NCBI GenBank assembly: GCA_000349905.1
Contig: KB722739.1
Span: 5,495-69,494, forward strand
Source of the DNA: Volvariella volvacea V23
Taxonomy: Eukaryota > Basidiomycota > Agaricomycetes > Agaricales > Pluteaceae
Length of the DNA stretch: 64,000 bases
Direction of reading: 5' to 3'
Under the pieces are notes generated by a model, which saw only the letters and a program-made list of their open reading frames with translations, searched no databases and was not told the DNA's origin. Shown here in pieces: positions 1-12,073 of this stretch (within the stretch, counting starts at the first letter, position 1; every line of letters starts with the position of its first letter). A program made the translations under genes and the position numbers.

Positions 1-573
1 CGGTCCGTCCAACAGGTATATGTGGTATCTTCATGCTCTTCCAATCCACAACCTGATCCCGCGAGCGTGTGACACCAGCAACACGATAGACGCCATTAAT
101 GCCCTGCACCAACCCTCCCATCTGGACAAAGAACCCATGGGTCTTCGTCCACCCACGATCTTCAACATGTTAACATCTTCGTCTCAAGTTGCCTATTCTC
201 ACTTACGTTTGTTCTCCTCTGCAATTTTTCCTGCCATTATCCTCTGGCGAATAGCCCACATGAGAATCATTTCAGGAGCAACCAATGCGTATAACGTTGT
301 CCGAATCTTCATCCACGTCACTCTCGCCTTCGAATCACTCTGATCCGGAATGTTATGGTGTATCGATATATACGTGCACAACAGAATGACACTGATGCAG
401 CTATACAAGATGTCGAATATCGTTCGAGTTTGAGTGGGATCGCATCGGGAAGCGGTCATTGCGGCAGCGACGACACAAATGGGGCTTGGGATGGTGCTAC
501 CTGGGATGGCAGCGGGCACAGGCGAGGCATAGGAATGCGCAAAGGCGACGAGAAAGAGACTGGCTAGGAACAT
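1..573 (-). CDS. Array copy 1, multi-pass membrane protein (partial at window edge)
   Basis: Exon 1 runs 573 to 207 and exon 2 from 159 to the window start. The intron (206-160, 47 bp) has a GTAAGT donor and AG acceptor and is phase 1, as in every other copy. I chose the ATG at 573 (MFLASLFLVAFAHS) over the in-frame ATG at 639 because it opens a good signal peptide and a TATA-like TATAAG lies about 40 bp upstream (611-616). Residues after the signal peptide carry CDPTQTRTIFDILYSC, TM1 and TM2. Exon 2 starts with the GWTKTHGFFVQMGGL block and reaches MKIPHIP. The last about 14 bases of the window (positions 14 to 1) then no longer match the family, where EKEI should follow. This is either a truncated gene or noise at a contig end. 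Function unknown. Confidence 0.8.
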
Positions 574-610
574 CGGTACGTGCTGGATCCCTTCACCTTC
601 ACTTTGCACC

Positions 611-616
611 CTTATA
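611..616 (-). promoter_or_regulatory. TATA-like element of copy 1
   Basis: TATAAG on the minus strand, about 40 bp before the ATG at 573. The spacing matches the TATA-like sites of copies 5, 8, 12, 13, 14 and 16. Confidence 0.5.
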
Positions 617-2039
617 CTACCCTTCATTCGCCCAACCATAACCCCACGTCCATCGATTTTGCGTCCGATCTAGTGTCGAGATTTTGCTTTCCAACGTATT
701 GCTTCAGTTTCAGGTGATCATGCGTACTACAGCCAAGCTGCTGGGATCCAGGATAGTACCGCAGCGACAATGTTGACCCTCACGTTTCCACATATGATGT
801 TCCGATGGCGTCTATATCAATTCACACAGGGCATCAACTGCCTACCTAAGATCACACACGAGGACCACCGTACCGCACACCGTCTGTCAACCAGATGGCT
901 TCTCTCACTGTGTATTGCGCGTCAATCTGTCATCCCGCTTGGACTCAGTATGCCGGTGCATGGTTCATTCTATCCTGTAGCATATACCCGTCGTGATCGT
1001 GCTGCCTCCATTCCACCGCCGTCACCCTTTTGATTCTTCACGGAACGCTGGTACACAAAGCGCAGAACTAGGGTGTTCGTATCAAATGTTTCCGTGATTC
1101 TCTTCCTCGTGTCAAACCCAATCACTTAGAGCCTGCCCGTTTATCGTTTGTTCTTGTCCCTCACACACGGTTTCGAATCCCATATACCCTATGCCTCATC
1201 CCCTTATCCGTCTTTATCAGCCTCATTGAAGTGACATCGCGAGAAGGTGATACTCAATCTGTTTCGCTCTTTGAATTCACGCAGATACCTCAATTGTTTG
1301 TGCTCTTCGGAGGCTGTGTATTCCCGAAGCCTCTATCTGCTCTTCACTACGCACTTTTGCAGTGCTTAATCAGAACTAAAGTGAGTCTCTGGTTCCATAA
1401 TACATGCGCAACGAAGGAACTCATCGGTAACTCTCTGATGCAGCGAGGCTTCACGAGCGTCATTGCATGTATAGAGTCTCCCTTTGTGCTGTCATCTTGC
1501 TAAAATGCTTCGGACAGAATCCGGCTGCAATTGACATTCAAGTGCAAAGAATGCGTGTCCAGCCGGTGATGATCGCTTCATTTTCTATCACCTCTATGCT
1601 CACCGTGTTGTCTGGATACGCAGTTTTGCGATATGCAAATGCAAATGCATGTCCTATATGCACTTGGTCGTGGTTTCGTCTCGCAGTGGGTTATCGGTCT
1701 GAGAGGCAGGCAAACTATATGAGTGCCATGCAATTCATTTTATACGAGGCGAGGTGTCATAGCTTCAGCACGACCTGTTACTATCGCGAAAAGTTGAGTC
1801 AACGAGCTCATGTTCGACGCGTGTGAGGTATGATATATGTCGGATATTGTTGTATAAGAAAAACAGACGACGACTGCATCTGTACGTACGGTGACGAGTT
1901 CAACGTGGCTAGATCTAGCTGAGAACCGAGTCCTGCGGGGTGCGGAAAAGGAGTAGACCTGATGGGTAAACCAGAAGATCTAACATTAATACAAGCTTAC
2001 AATTCTCAGTGGGCAAGGCAAAGAAGATACCAACAAAAT
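617..2039. other. Spacer without recognisable gene
   Basis: Lies upstream of copy 1 and downstream of copy 2. Short open frames occur, but none shows family similarity, splice structure or protein-like composition that I can support. The part next to 2039 is the 3' flank of copy 2; a GGTATC donor-like site follows its stop codon, as after other copies. Confidence 0.5.
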
Positions 2040-3505
2040 TTAGATGTGGGGAAAATACTCTGTCCAGTTCACGTTCTGATAGGCAGAGCCAGGAAGCACA
2101 CGAAGGGTGAAGAACGCAAGGAAAAGGAGGATGATACGGGAAGCAAAGTAAATAGGTGCGCCAACAAAGCCGGTGGAGGAGAGGAATGCACGTCCAATGT
2201 GGTCTAAAATTTTGACGTCGAGTTTCTTGTGTGCAATGAAAAAAGCAGATGCGATAGCGAGGAACAGAGGGGTAATGGTGAGGGCAAGCGAAGAAGATCT
2301 CCAGAGCCACAGTTCAGTCGTTGTCGAGAACTGAAAGTTCCAGCCGATGAGGTGGATCGCGCCGAAAGGAATACCGACGACCGAGCCATAGATGGCTGCA
2401 AGGTAGGTATCTTTGACACTCATCTTCGCGGCGTAGAACTGGTGGACGCTCGTTAACTTGTTTGCGTTTCCATCTTCTCCCATCATGTCCAACAGAGGAT
2501 CAAAGACAGCCAAGAATGCAGCGAGCAATGCAGAAGGTGATCCAACAATCGTCCTCATGATCAGTTTGCCTGGCTCTCTGCCGACAGGCAAGCACGTCTT
2601 GGCCAATCTTGTTGTAAGATCCTTCGTTCCTTTCCAAATCCTCTTGTGCCATGCTCCCTGCTGCGTCTCATCTCGCTTCTCCAGCTCCTCTGTCCTCGCC
2701 AGTGGCCCATCCGTTCGAATCCCTTCTTGATCGAAATAGATTGGATACTCGATATTCAGCGGCTTGTCCCACCATAATCCATAGGTGAGCAAGTTTAGAG
2801 TCGCAAATGCGAGGGTGACCAATTCGATTTCGGTGATGACGAGGCTCTGGGCGTGGCGAGCAATGCACTGCGCGACAAACTACGTGGTTTGGACGACGAC
2901 AAGCGCCTTTGCGAGGAAGTCGCCTTTTCCACGATCCTTGATCTCCTTCTCCGGAATGTGGGGTATTTTGGCCGCTTCTACATCCTCTTCGTCACATAGG
3001 ATCTTATACGTTAAATCGCCCTGAAGTTGCATCAAACCGCCCATTTGGACAAAGAACCCATGGGTCCTCGTCCACCGACGATCTTGTACAGGTCAGCAAC
3101 AGCCCATCACAGATTTACAGTTATTCGCTGCCACTTACGTTTATTTTTCTCTGCAATCTTCCCTGCTGCAATCCTCTGACGAATGGCCCACATAATCATG
3201 AATTCGGGAGCCATCAGCGCATACAGCGTCATTCTAATTTTCAACCACATCACTCTCGTCCGTGAGTCGTGCTGATCTGGGATATTATGGTGTATTGAAA
3301 TGTAGGTGCACAACAGAATGACACCGATGCAGCTGTCCAGTATATCAAACGTTGTCCGAGTTCGAGTGGAATCACATTGTGAAGCCCCCATTGCGGCGGC
3401 GACGATATATGCAGGGCCTGGGATGGTGCCACCTGGGACGGTAACAGGGACCGGGGACGCATAGGAGTGAGCAAGGGCGGCAAGGAAAAGACAGGCTAGG
3501 AGCAT
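2040..3505 (-). pseudogene. Array copy 2, nonsense-disrupted
   Basis: Exon 1 is 3505-3139 (start MLLACLFLAALAHS) and exon 2 is 3082-2040. The intron (3138-3083, 56 bp) again leaves phase 1. The frame is continuous over both exons except for one stop: at 2882-2880 the codon is TAG where all paralogues have the TGG of QTTWFVAQ (about residue 190 of 469). The 3' two thirds, with TM4, linker, HPFYAA-equivalent (HQFYAA), TM5-7 and the terminal WTEYFPHI, are otherwise intact. The lesion is therefore recent, or the stop is bypassed. Exon 1 has unusual substitutions (CDSTRTRTTFDILDSC, and PGPAYIVAAAMGAS in place of PSPVCVVAAAMTAS, which loses one Cys). Confidence 0.85.
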
Positions 3506-3677
3506 GAGTACGTGCAGATTCCCTCCATCTTCTCTTCATTTACTTGTACCTATCGTTCGTCCAACCGTAACACCGCTTGCATTAATTCAGCATCAGTTAC
3601 TCGATATAAGGATCTCGTTGATTACACGCGTCACGGCCCACTCCTTGGATCCAATACACTATTATGACATTTAATTA

Positions 3678-4567
3678 CACCGTGGGCAATGTTTGAAACC
3701 GGCGTCGGAGAATACTGAGAATAAACCTTGAAGTAGCTTCTAGTTAGCGCTTCAGTATCTCTGTTAAATAAACCGTGAATATACTCAAATTTCATGTCAA
3801 AGTAAATTCACTTTACCGGCAGTTGGATGTACAAGGAGTTCATGACAAGGTACTGGATTTGATGGTATGTGAGCATTAATATTATCAACTGCGCGATCTA
3901 TCTTTTGCGTGTTATCCTGGCTTATTACTTGATATTTGAAGGTGCGGGTACTTCGTGGAGCGGATGCATTGGAACAAAGGTCTTACTAATTAATGTTTGA
4001 CGCACTAGCATCGCGAGCGACTGCGAATGGGAATAAGTAAACGGCCTAGCATGACACCTAGCATGACAGGTTACCTTAATGTATGTGGCCAACTCCTTTA
4101 ATTAATTTTCAATAATCTTTCATCAGATTGTTGCTGTTCAATGCTCCGATTCTTTTCTTAGCATCTTGTTAACGCACAGATGCAATATCAGTGCACTACT
4201 TCAATTTCTTGCAATCGCGATGTCGGAGTTAGAGGCTACAAAACACACAGAAGGAACTAGGATTTTCGCTGCCTTGCACACTGTGAATATATGATAGTAA
4301 TACAGAAAATATGTCTACGAATTGTCCATAGTAATTCACCTGTATTTATTTTGAATACGCTAAAAAAACATATCTCAGTGGTACCTACAAGATACACAGG
4401 TAGTACAAAGAGTAACTCCGTGGGATATACCAAAATCAGTAATCCAGAACATACCCTTAGGTATGTTCAGGGTTTATCCGGACTACTTCCATCAAAATAT
4501 ACTATTGGTATGTTTTTTGGTATCTTCGCATTACCCGCGGCGCCGGTCTCAAACATTGCCCACGGTG
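3678..4567. mobile_element. Non-autonomous DNA transposon (MITE-like), 890 bp
   Basis: The ends are inverted repeats: 3678-3707 and the reverse complement of 4538-4567 agree at 28 of 30 positions (both begin CACCGTGGGCAATGTTTGA). The element is flanked directly by TTA at 3675-3677 and 4568-4570. That is the 3-bp target duplication expected of PIF/Harbinger-type elements. No transposase frame is visible inside, so it should depend on an element elsewhere. The interior has a tandem 12-mer (CCTAGCATGACA, near 4047-4070) and a 9-bp palindrome with a 4-nt loop around 4447-4468. Superfamily assignment is an inference from duplication length and end structure only. Confidence 0.7.
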
Positions 4568-4570
4568 TTA

Positions 4571-5471
4571 CCCGCTCAAACTGGGCGCTAATCACCCACC
4601 CTGTTCACACGAGGACCGCCATGCTGCAAGTTGTCTGTCACCAGAGCAACTACTCCCATTGAATGCATTCCATAATTCAGAACGAATACCCATCAAAAGC
4701 ACATTCAACTGACCGGTCCCATTCAGGCTGTCGTCATTTATTTTCCATGTAGCTACATACAGTACGGAATCGAGACATCCGTGTCCGATGCCTTTGCAAT
4801 CCCCTTTCTTGGAGCAAATCTAGTTTCTCAGACTCTCTTTTTGATATTTCTTGTTTGCTTACCGATTAGGCTTAATATATCGGAAAGAGGGTGAATAGTT
4901 TGCCATCTGTTTACACCAAGATTGAGAGTTCAAACGAAGAGACAGATGACATTCTTGCGCTGGTGTAGCAATAAATTTGCCGAATGTAGATCTTGCGATG
5001 CTCACATTCACGCTTTTGTGGCATGTGGATTGCTGTGAAAAGACGGAGGATCATGGAACGAGATATGAAGATGGGTGCGAGTTGGTAGTGAGTGGCAGTG
5101 CTAACGCAATGCAATCCCAGAGATCCAGTGCTTCACAACATCCGTGATGCGATACCAGCTCACCCAGCATGGATTGTATAGCTTCAGTCGACGGGTTTGG
5201 GGGTGGTTGTGAGAAATATGATGTATATTTGGCATAGGCACGCCACAAAAGTAGAAAAAAGGGAGTACGCGGTGGCATTTGTACATACAATGACGAATAC
5301 CACCCTATATTTATACCCAGCATCTCCTTCACACCAGCATCTCGACTGGGATTCTACAATGGATGCGAAAGGAGTGGATCTGACAGATGTGCTAATATGC
5401 TGAGAATCCTGGTAAACGAATTAACTTAACATTGAAAGGGAAAAGGAAAGAGACATACCAATAGAGCAAGG
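4571..5471. other. 3' flank of copy 3; duplicated flank sequence
   Basis: No gene is recognised. The stretch around 5134-5290 resembles 8018-8160, downstream of copy 4 (both contain GGGTTTGGGGGTGG or a one-base variant, followed by a GGCATA-rich run). The duplicated unit therefore includes several hundred bases of flank as well as the gene. Confidence 0.5.
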
Positions 5472-6853
5472 TTAAATATGAGGAAGATATTCTGTCCACT
5501 TGACATTTTGATACGCAGATTCAGGAAGGCAACGAAGGGAGAAGAATGCGAGGAAGAGGAGGATGATGCGAGCAGCGAAATAGAGTGGAGCACCAAGAAG
5601 TGCAGTTGGGAAGAAGAATGCATCGCCAATGGAGTCCAAGATTGCGACGTCGTGTCTGTTGTATGCATAAAAGAATGCTGATGTGATTGCAAGGAAGAGG
5701 GGAACAATGACAAGGACGAGCGACGATGCTCTCCACAGCCAGAGTTCGGTGGTTGTCGTGAATTGGAAGTTCCAGCCGATGAGATGAATGCCGCCAAATA
5801 GGACTCCTATCACCGACCCATAAAGCGCTGCAAGGCTTCCATCTTCGTCACCCATCTTTGCAGCATAAAATGGGTGAACGCTCGTTGGCTTGTTCGCGTC
5901 GCCTTGTTCACCCATCATGTCCAAAAGGGGACGAAAGACAGCCACAAATGGTGCGACTATGATTGCCCATACCCCCCATCTTTGGTAATTATTCCTCCAA
6001 CTCTCTCTCATCCTCTCGTACCATGCTCCCTGCCACTCCTTCACCTGTCCCTCATCCGCCTCTGGCTCGGGCCCATCAGTTCGAATCCCATTCTCGTCAA
6101 AGTAGATAGGATATCCGATGTTCAGCGGCTTCTCCCACCACAGTCCATATGTAATCACGTTCAGAGTTGCAAATGCAAGGGTGATGAGCTCGATTTCGGT
6201 GAGGACGAGACCTTGAACGTGGCGAGCGATACATTGGGCAAAAAACCACGTGGTTTGAACGATGACAAGGGCCTTTGCAAGCAAGTCGCCCTTTCCATGA
6301 TCCATGATCTCTTTTTCTGGAATATGTGGTATCTTCATGCTCGGGTTTGTGACACTAGCAACGCGATAGACGCCATCAATGCCCTGCATCAACCCTCCCA
6401 TCTGGACAAAGAACCCATGGGTCTTCGTCCACCCACGATCTTCAACATGTTAACATCTTCTTCTCGAGTTGCCTATTCTCACTTACGTTTGTTCTCCTCT
6501 GCAATTTTTCCTGCCATAATCCTCTGGCGAATAGCCCACATAAGGATCATCTCGGGAGCAATCAATGCATAGAGTGTTGTCCGGATCTTAATCTACGTTG
6601 CTTTCGCCCACGAGTTGTCCTGGTCCGGAATATTATGGTGTATTGATATATAGGTGCATAATAGGATGACACCGATGCAGCTGTACAATATGTCGAAGAT
6701 TGTCCGAGTTCGAGTGGGATCACATCGAGAAGTGGTTATCGCGGCAGCGACGACACATAGAGGGCTTGGGATTGTGCTACCTGGGACGGTGACAGGTGTC
6801 GGCGAGGCATAGGTATGTGCAAAGGCAGCGAGGAAGAGACTTGCCAGCAACAT
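5472..6853 (-). pseudogene. Array copy 3, nonsense-disrupted
   Basis: Exon 1 is 6853-6487 (start MLLASLFLAAFAHT) and exon 2 is 6439-5472, with a 47-bp intron between. At 6595-6593, codon 87, the TGG of the KATWMKIRTTL motif is TAG, so a product would end just before TM2. Downstream of the stop the same frame continues without interruption through TM2, the splice site and the whole of exon 2, ending WTEYLPHI. The linker between TM4 and HPFYAA is the family type (EWQGAWYERMRES). A donor-like GGTATGT lies shortly after the stop codon, matching the 3'-UTR intron seen in plus-strand copies. As in copy 2, the change is TGG to TAG. Confidence 0.85.
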
Positions 6854-8314
6854 GGGTGTGTGCAGGGTCACTTCACCTTCACTCTATTTTCTTATCGTTT
6901 GTCCAACCATAACCCCACATCCATTGATTTGGCGTCTGATCGTGGTCAACATTGTACTGCTGACATATCAACTGAATTTCAGGGAGTCATGTGCTCCGCA
7001 AGCAAGCTGTTGGGATATCATTGAATACGGTACTGTAACGGTGTCCCCAGTTCGTCACATGCGCTTTTCGACTGTATCTATCCCAATTCAAGTCAGGCGT
7101 CAATCACTCTGGAACTGCCACTTTTGCAAACGATAAGCTTAACGTATTGCAGTTCGAGCCCTGCAATCACGCAGGGTGGGCTCACATTGAACCTTGCACG
7201 CAACTAGTTCTAGAACCAAGGTCTTGTCACCGTTATTCCCTTCCAAGCTCAATCGCTTGGGACATTTTCTTTCGTTCCTTTTCCTTTACAAATTCTTCCC
7301 TAACTCGTCTGTGACGTATACTATTAACCGACTTGTTGGTGCTAACCTCATCAAAACAACGGCGTGTAAACTTTCACATGAGAATTGAGGCGATTTTGAA
7401 ACCCGTTTCTTTTCCTCACACAACAGCTTTATACGTGTTTGTGAATGGTATCTACTCTCAATGACCAAGCTCAACCTTGCATATATGCTATCTTCAGCTA
7501 TGCTCTGCGATATTGTGTCATTCAGGTGATCCGCTTAGGCTTCAAGCAGGCCCAGTCCAGCGTTGTTCAAAATAGTATTAACTTGGACTTGGTAATCGCA
7601 GATTGTGTAGCATTTGTGGGTTCTTGAAGAGGCGGAGATTCCAATGGTATATTCCATCACCAACCCATGGCATTACACGAGTTATCGATCTTCTTATACT
7701 ATTCACAAGCATAGTTCGCCTAATCAAGCCATTTGCAACTCATTTAGTCCTTATGCACTGATGAATTTGGAGATGAAAACGAGATGTACAAAAATTTTGA
7801 ATCTTGCAATAGTCAAAACTTGCGCTCCGCGATATGCAGGTCGTCTTGAAGAGATGAGGGATCGTGCAGAATTGCAGATAGTAAGACAGGTGCTGGTTGG
7901 TATGGGTGAGTGAAGACGCTGACACAGCGCAATTTGAAGAATTGTATATAGTCATCGTTCAGGTTATCGAGGGTCTGACGTTATGAAGCATATTGCATCC
8001 ATCTGTGACTCGGATGCATCCCGAATGGATGTCAGCCTGCCCAGCAGGGCTTGTACAACTCTAGTCGATGGATTTGGGGGTGGCTGTGCAAAACATGGGG
8101 CATATTGGGCATAGACGTGCGACAGAAGAAAAAGAAGATGTACGATTACAATTGTACATGCAACATCACGCCGCTTCGACAGCCATCATCTGATCCACAA
8201 GGCGTCCCGAGTAGAAATCTGCAATACGCGCGAAAGCAGTTGACTTGGTGACTACTCTATTCAACAAAAAAGCCTAATATACCGAGAAGGGAGGTATATA
8301 CCAAGAGTGCAATC
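6854..8314. other. Spacer between copies 3 and 4
   Basis: Nothing recognisable as a gene. The section 8018-8160 is the duplicated 3' flank described at 4571-5471. A GTTCGAGCC string near 7150 looks like a tRNA B-box, but no partner arms were found. Confidence 0.5.
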
Positions 8315-9830
8315 CTAGATGTGGGGAAGATAATCTGTCCACCTGACATTTTGGTAGGCAGAGTCGGGAAGATCACGAAGAGTGAAGAACGCAAGGAAAA
8401 GAAGAATGATGCGAGCAGCAACATAGAGAAGAGGACCAAAAAGGATAGTGAGCATGAAGAATGAGCCTCCGATATACTGTAAAATATTGACATGTAGCCT
8501 CGCGCTTGCAAGGAATAAAGAAATCGCGCTTGCAAGGAAGAAGGGAACAATAGTGAGGACAAGCGAAGATGCTCTCCAAAGCCAGAGTTCGATGGTTGTT
8601 GAAAATTTAAAATTCCAGCCGATGAGGTGAACTGCGCCAAAAAGGACTCCAACAGCTGATCCACAAATGATTGCAAGGAAGCGATCTTCTTCGTCTATTG
8701 CTGCAGCGTAGAATGGGTGAACACTCATTGGCCTGTTCTGTGTGTCTTCATCCCCCATCGTCTTTATAAGAGGGCCAAAGACGGCTACAAATGCAGTGTA
8801 CGCTCCATAAACCACCCAATAGATCACCGCAGCAACCAACAAGGGTACGCCAAAGATTACCAAGGATATCAGCTCACTTGGTTCTCTACAAATGGATGAG
8901 CACGTTTCGCCCAACCTTGTCAGGGAGGTTCTCATACTCCACCACATCTTTTTATACCATACTTCCTTCAACTCGTTCACCTGTGCTCCATCGCCCACCT
9001 CCACCTCATCGACCCTCTCCGAGTCCTGTGGCCCACTAGTTCGAATTCTGTTCTCGTCAAAGTAGATCGGATATCCAACATTCAGTGGCTTGTTCCACCA
9101 TAATCCGTATGTGATCACATTCAAAGTCGCGAATGCGAGGGTCACCAGCTCGATTTCGGTAAGGACAAGACCTTGAACGTGGCGGGCAATTCATTGAGCA
9201 ACAAACCAGGTGGTTTGGACGACTACGAGAGCCTTTGCGAGCAAGTCGCCCTTTCCGTGATCCTTAATCTCCTTCTCTGGGATATGTGGTATCCTGGCCC
9301 CTTCCACATCTTTTTCGTCACATAAAACTTGATATGTCAAATCATTCTGACGTTGTACCAGTCCTCCCATCTGAACGAAAAACCCGTGAGTCCTCGTCCA
9401 CCCACGATCTTCTTCAAGTCAGCACCAGCACACCATGCATGATGGTCATCTGCCGCGACTTACGCTTATTCTTCTGCGCAATCCTCCCTGCCATAATCCT
9501 CTGCCGAATGGCCCACATGATGATTATTTCAGGGGCGATTAATGCATAAAACGTCATCCGCATCTTTATCCACATCAATTTTGCCCATGAATCATTCTGG
9601 TCTGGGATATTGTGGTGCATTGATATGTAGGTGCACAGCAGGATGACCCCGATACAGCTGTACAAGATATCAAAGATCGTTCGAGTCCTCGTCGGGTCGC
9701 ATCGGGAAGCCGTTACGGAAGCAGCAACGACGCATACGGGGCTTGGAAGCGTACTACCTGTAACTGTAACAGGCACAGGAGAAGCAAGAGCGCGCCCAAA
9801 GGCAGTGAGGAAGAGACTGGCCAAGAACAT
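8315..9830 (-). pseudogene. Array copy 4, nonsense-disrupted
   Basis: Exon 1 is 9830-9464 (MFLASLFLTAFGRALASPVPVTV) and exon 2 is 9408-8315, with a 55-bp intron. At 9193-9191 (about codon 195) the Cys codon of the FVAQCIAR motif is TGA. The rest is in frame to WTDYLPHI. The TM4-HPFYAA linker is long and carries an extra hydrophobic stretch (VAAVIYWVVYGAYTAF), so an intact relative of this copy could have an additional membrane segment. A TATATG element about 35 bp upstream of the ATG is retained. Confidence 0.85.
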
Positions 9831-10582
9831 GGGTGCGAGCAGACACCCCTCGCTCTATTCCCATATACCCTCCATTTATTCAAGGTACCCTGCATCCATC
9901 AGTTTGGCATCTGATTGGTGGTGTGATCGTGACATCTGACATAGCAATTGAATCCGGTCGGTACTTGGTTCCTAAGTGAGTCTCATTGGAAATCTGCGGT
10001 ACAGGAGAATGAAGTAGAGCTGAAAAATACGAACAGATGTAGTACTAAAGACTGAACCTATGCATTAGATCGACAACCGTGAGGGGGATGTACCGATAGG
10101 ACAGGGCTATATGTGAGGAAGATATTCTGTCCATCTCACATTCTGGTAGGCAGAGTCGGGAAGATCACGGAGTGTGTAGAATGCGAGGAAGAGCAGTATG
10201 ATACGAGCAGAGAAGTAGAGCGGGCCGCCGAGAACAAATGCAGGGGTGAGAAATATATACGCTATGACCTCTATACTTCCGATGTCCAGCCTTTCTTGTA
10301 CAACGAGTAGAGTGAATCCGATTGTGAGGAAGAGGGGGATAATGGCAAGGGCGAGAGAAGATGCTCTCCACAACCACACTTCAGTGATTGTCAAAAACTG
10401 AAAATCCCAGCCGATAAGGTGAATTGCACCGAAAAGGACGCCAATCAGCGACCCGTAAATGGTCGCAAGCCATCCGTCTTCGCGGTCCATGTAGGTAGCA
10501 TAAAACGGGTGAACACTTGTCGGTCTATTCGTCTCCCCTTCTTCTTGCATCATGCGGTCGAGTGGCCCAAATACAGTAATAA

Positions 10583-11767
10583 CTCCTCGAAACGCACAAA
10601 GGCAGAATCCACTTCGATCTCGCCCACCCCCCTAAATCCTCCTCCAATGCCTACCATTCATACTCCGTTGCGAGGAAGGAACAATTCGACCTCTTAATAA
10701 CGGGCCGTGTCGATCGAATTCAATCACCCACGCTATCGCACGTCGACACCACCCCCCTCATTATTTTCTCTGACGGTAGCGAGAGAAACGACCATCTATA
10801 CGCCTCAGGATCTGCCTATACAGCGTACGCACAAAACACTAGGATCGTCTCGGGGAAGAGGTTCGCCGGTAGATGCACCAACTATGAGGCCGAGATTTAC
10901 GGTATGGGACTTGGGGTTCTATACTCCTTAGCCAACATGCCCCTAGTCAGGATTTGGGGCGAGGATCCGATCTTTGCAGAGATCAGACACCCCGATCATC
11001 TGATCATAGCTGCAGATAACGAAGCAGCAATGAAATGTCTACTCTCGCCGGACACCCACGCGGCACAATCCTTATCAATTCCCGTCATACGGGCAGTTAA
11101 GACATGGCTAGACGCAGACGACAGGAGGACTATCACCTTCATCCACTGCCCGGCCCACAAAGGCATCGAATTGAATGAAATGGTTGACAAGGATGCGAAA
11201 GCGGCCGCCTTGATAAAGCCGGACATAGTTTCCATCCCTCGATCCATCGCCTGGGAACGAGCCGAGATCGACAGGAAGGCCCTGGAAATATGGAAGAACC
11301 TCCCAGCTGAACGTTGGGGGAAATCGAGCCACTTCCTCCGCGAGCATTCGAACTGGAAGAATCAGGGCGGCATTCACATGAAGAAATATGGCGGCGACAC
11401 CAAAAGATTCGCGCAGTTCGTTCGCTCCCTGACGGCACACGCCCCGATAGGGCAATACAGATCACAGTTCTTCCCTGAAGAACCCACCCATTGCCCGACG
11501 TGCTACGTCTACCAAGACCGCTACCACGTCATGTTCGAGTGCAAGGCATCACGCTCTATTCCGGCGCTCACCCCTACAGACAGCAAGATGCGACGCATCA
11601 GGCACATCCAAGATCGGAACCTCAAATTCCGCCGATACATCGAGCTTAGCCCCCTCAAAGTTGGCAATAGCAAGATTCCTTCCATCATGGCCGGCTACTT
11701 CGAGTGGCTGAAAACAAACCCTATAGCATTCACGTTTGAAGGCGCACCCCCCACCTTCCCCGAGTAA
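10583..11767 (+). CDS. LINE ORF2 C-terminal fragment: RNase H and CCHC motif
   Basis: One frame is open from the truncation point to the TAA at 11765-11767 (394 residues) without an internal stop. The RNase H domain begins around PLIIFSDGS (first catalytic Asp, about residue 65). It continues with NYEAEIYGMG (Glu), AADNEAAM (second Asp) and NEMVDKDAK (last Asp), the D-E-D-D set of LINE RNases H. A C-terminal CPTC...H...C cluster has spacing CX2CX7HX4C, the zinc-knuckle-like motif found after RNase H in fungal and animal LINE ORF2 proteins. The endonuclease and reverse transcriptase are absent. In a complete element this domain removes RNA from the RNA/DNA hybrid; here it is a dead fragment. 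Confidence 0.88.
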   Translation, partial: LLETHKGRIHFDLAHPPKSSSNAYHSYSVARKEQFDLLITGRVDRIQSPTLSHVDTTPLIIFSDGSERNDHLYASGSAYTAYAQNTRIVSGKRFAGRCTNYEAEIYGMGLGVLYSLANMPLVRIWGEDPIFAEIRHPDHLIIAADNEAAMKCLLSPDTHAAQSLSIPVIRAVKTWLDADDRRTITFIHCPAHKGIELNEMVDKDAKAAALIKPDIVSIPRSIAWERAEIDRKALEIWKNLPAERWGKSSHFLREHSNWKNQGGIHMKKYGGDTKRFAQFVRSLTAHAPIGQYRSQFFPEEPTHCPTCYVYQDRYHVMFECKASRSIPALTPTDSKMRRIRHIQDRNLKFRRYIELSPLKVGNSKIPSIMAGYFEWLKTNPIAFTFEGAPPTFPE

Positions 11768-12073
11768 GTCTTTTCCTCCTTCAAACGGAAACGAGTAAAT
11801 AGTTTGTATCGCATCGACACACGTGTCGGACTATAGCTGTACTATACATACGTAGTTTCCTGTTCCTCGTTCCCTTTTCTCGCGCTCGCTCCTGGTCTCT
11901 ATGTTCTTGTATACGTACTCATCTCACTGGCGCTCTCGCCGTCATACGTAGTCGTTTACAGTCTCTTTTCTCCGTTCGCCTCGATATTTGGATACTGTAG
12001 ATACTTGATCCCTTACATTCCCTTAGGGGGGGCCCGTACTTAGCTACAGCCTTAATAGATTATAAAAAAAAAA
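10583..12073 (+). mobile_element. 5'-truncated LINE (non-LTR retrotransposon) with RNase H and poly-A tail
   Basis: The insert lies in exon 2 of copy 5, in opposite orientation. It is bounded by a 14-bp direct repeat, AAATACAGTAATAA at 10569-10582 and AAATACGGTAATAA at 12074-12087 (13 of 14 identical), and has an A-run just before the right copy. Only the 3' end of ORF2 is present, followed by about 300 bp of 3' UTR. Target duplication, poly-A and 5' truncation together are typical of target-primed reverse transcription. High repeat identity and an uninterrupted reading frame suggest a fairly young insertion. Confidence 0.9.

Noticed and set aside
7140..7175. GTTCGAGCC string resembling a tRNA B-box with a small stem (TTGCAG/CTGCAA)
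   Set aside because: No A-box at a suitable distance and no acceptor or anticodon stems could be drawn.
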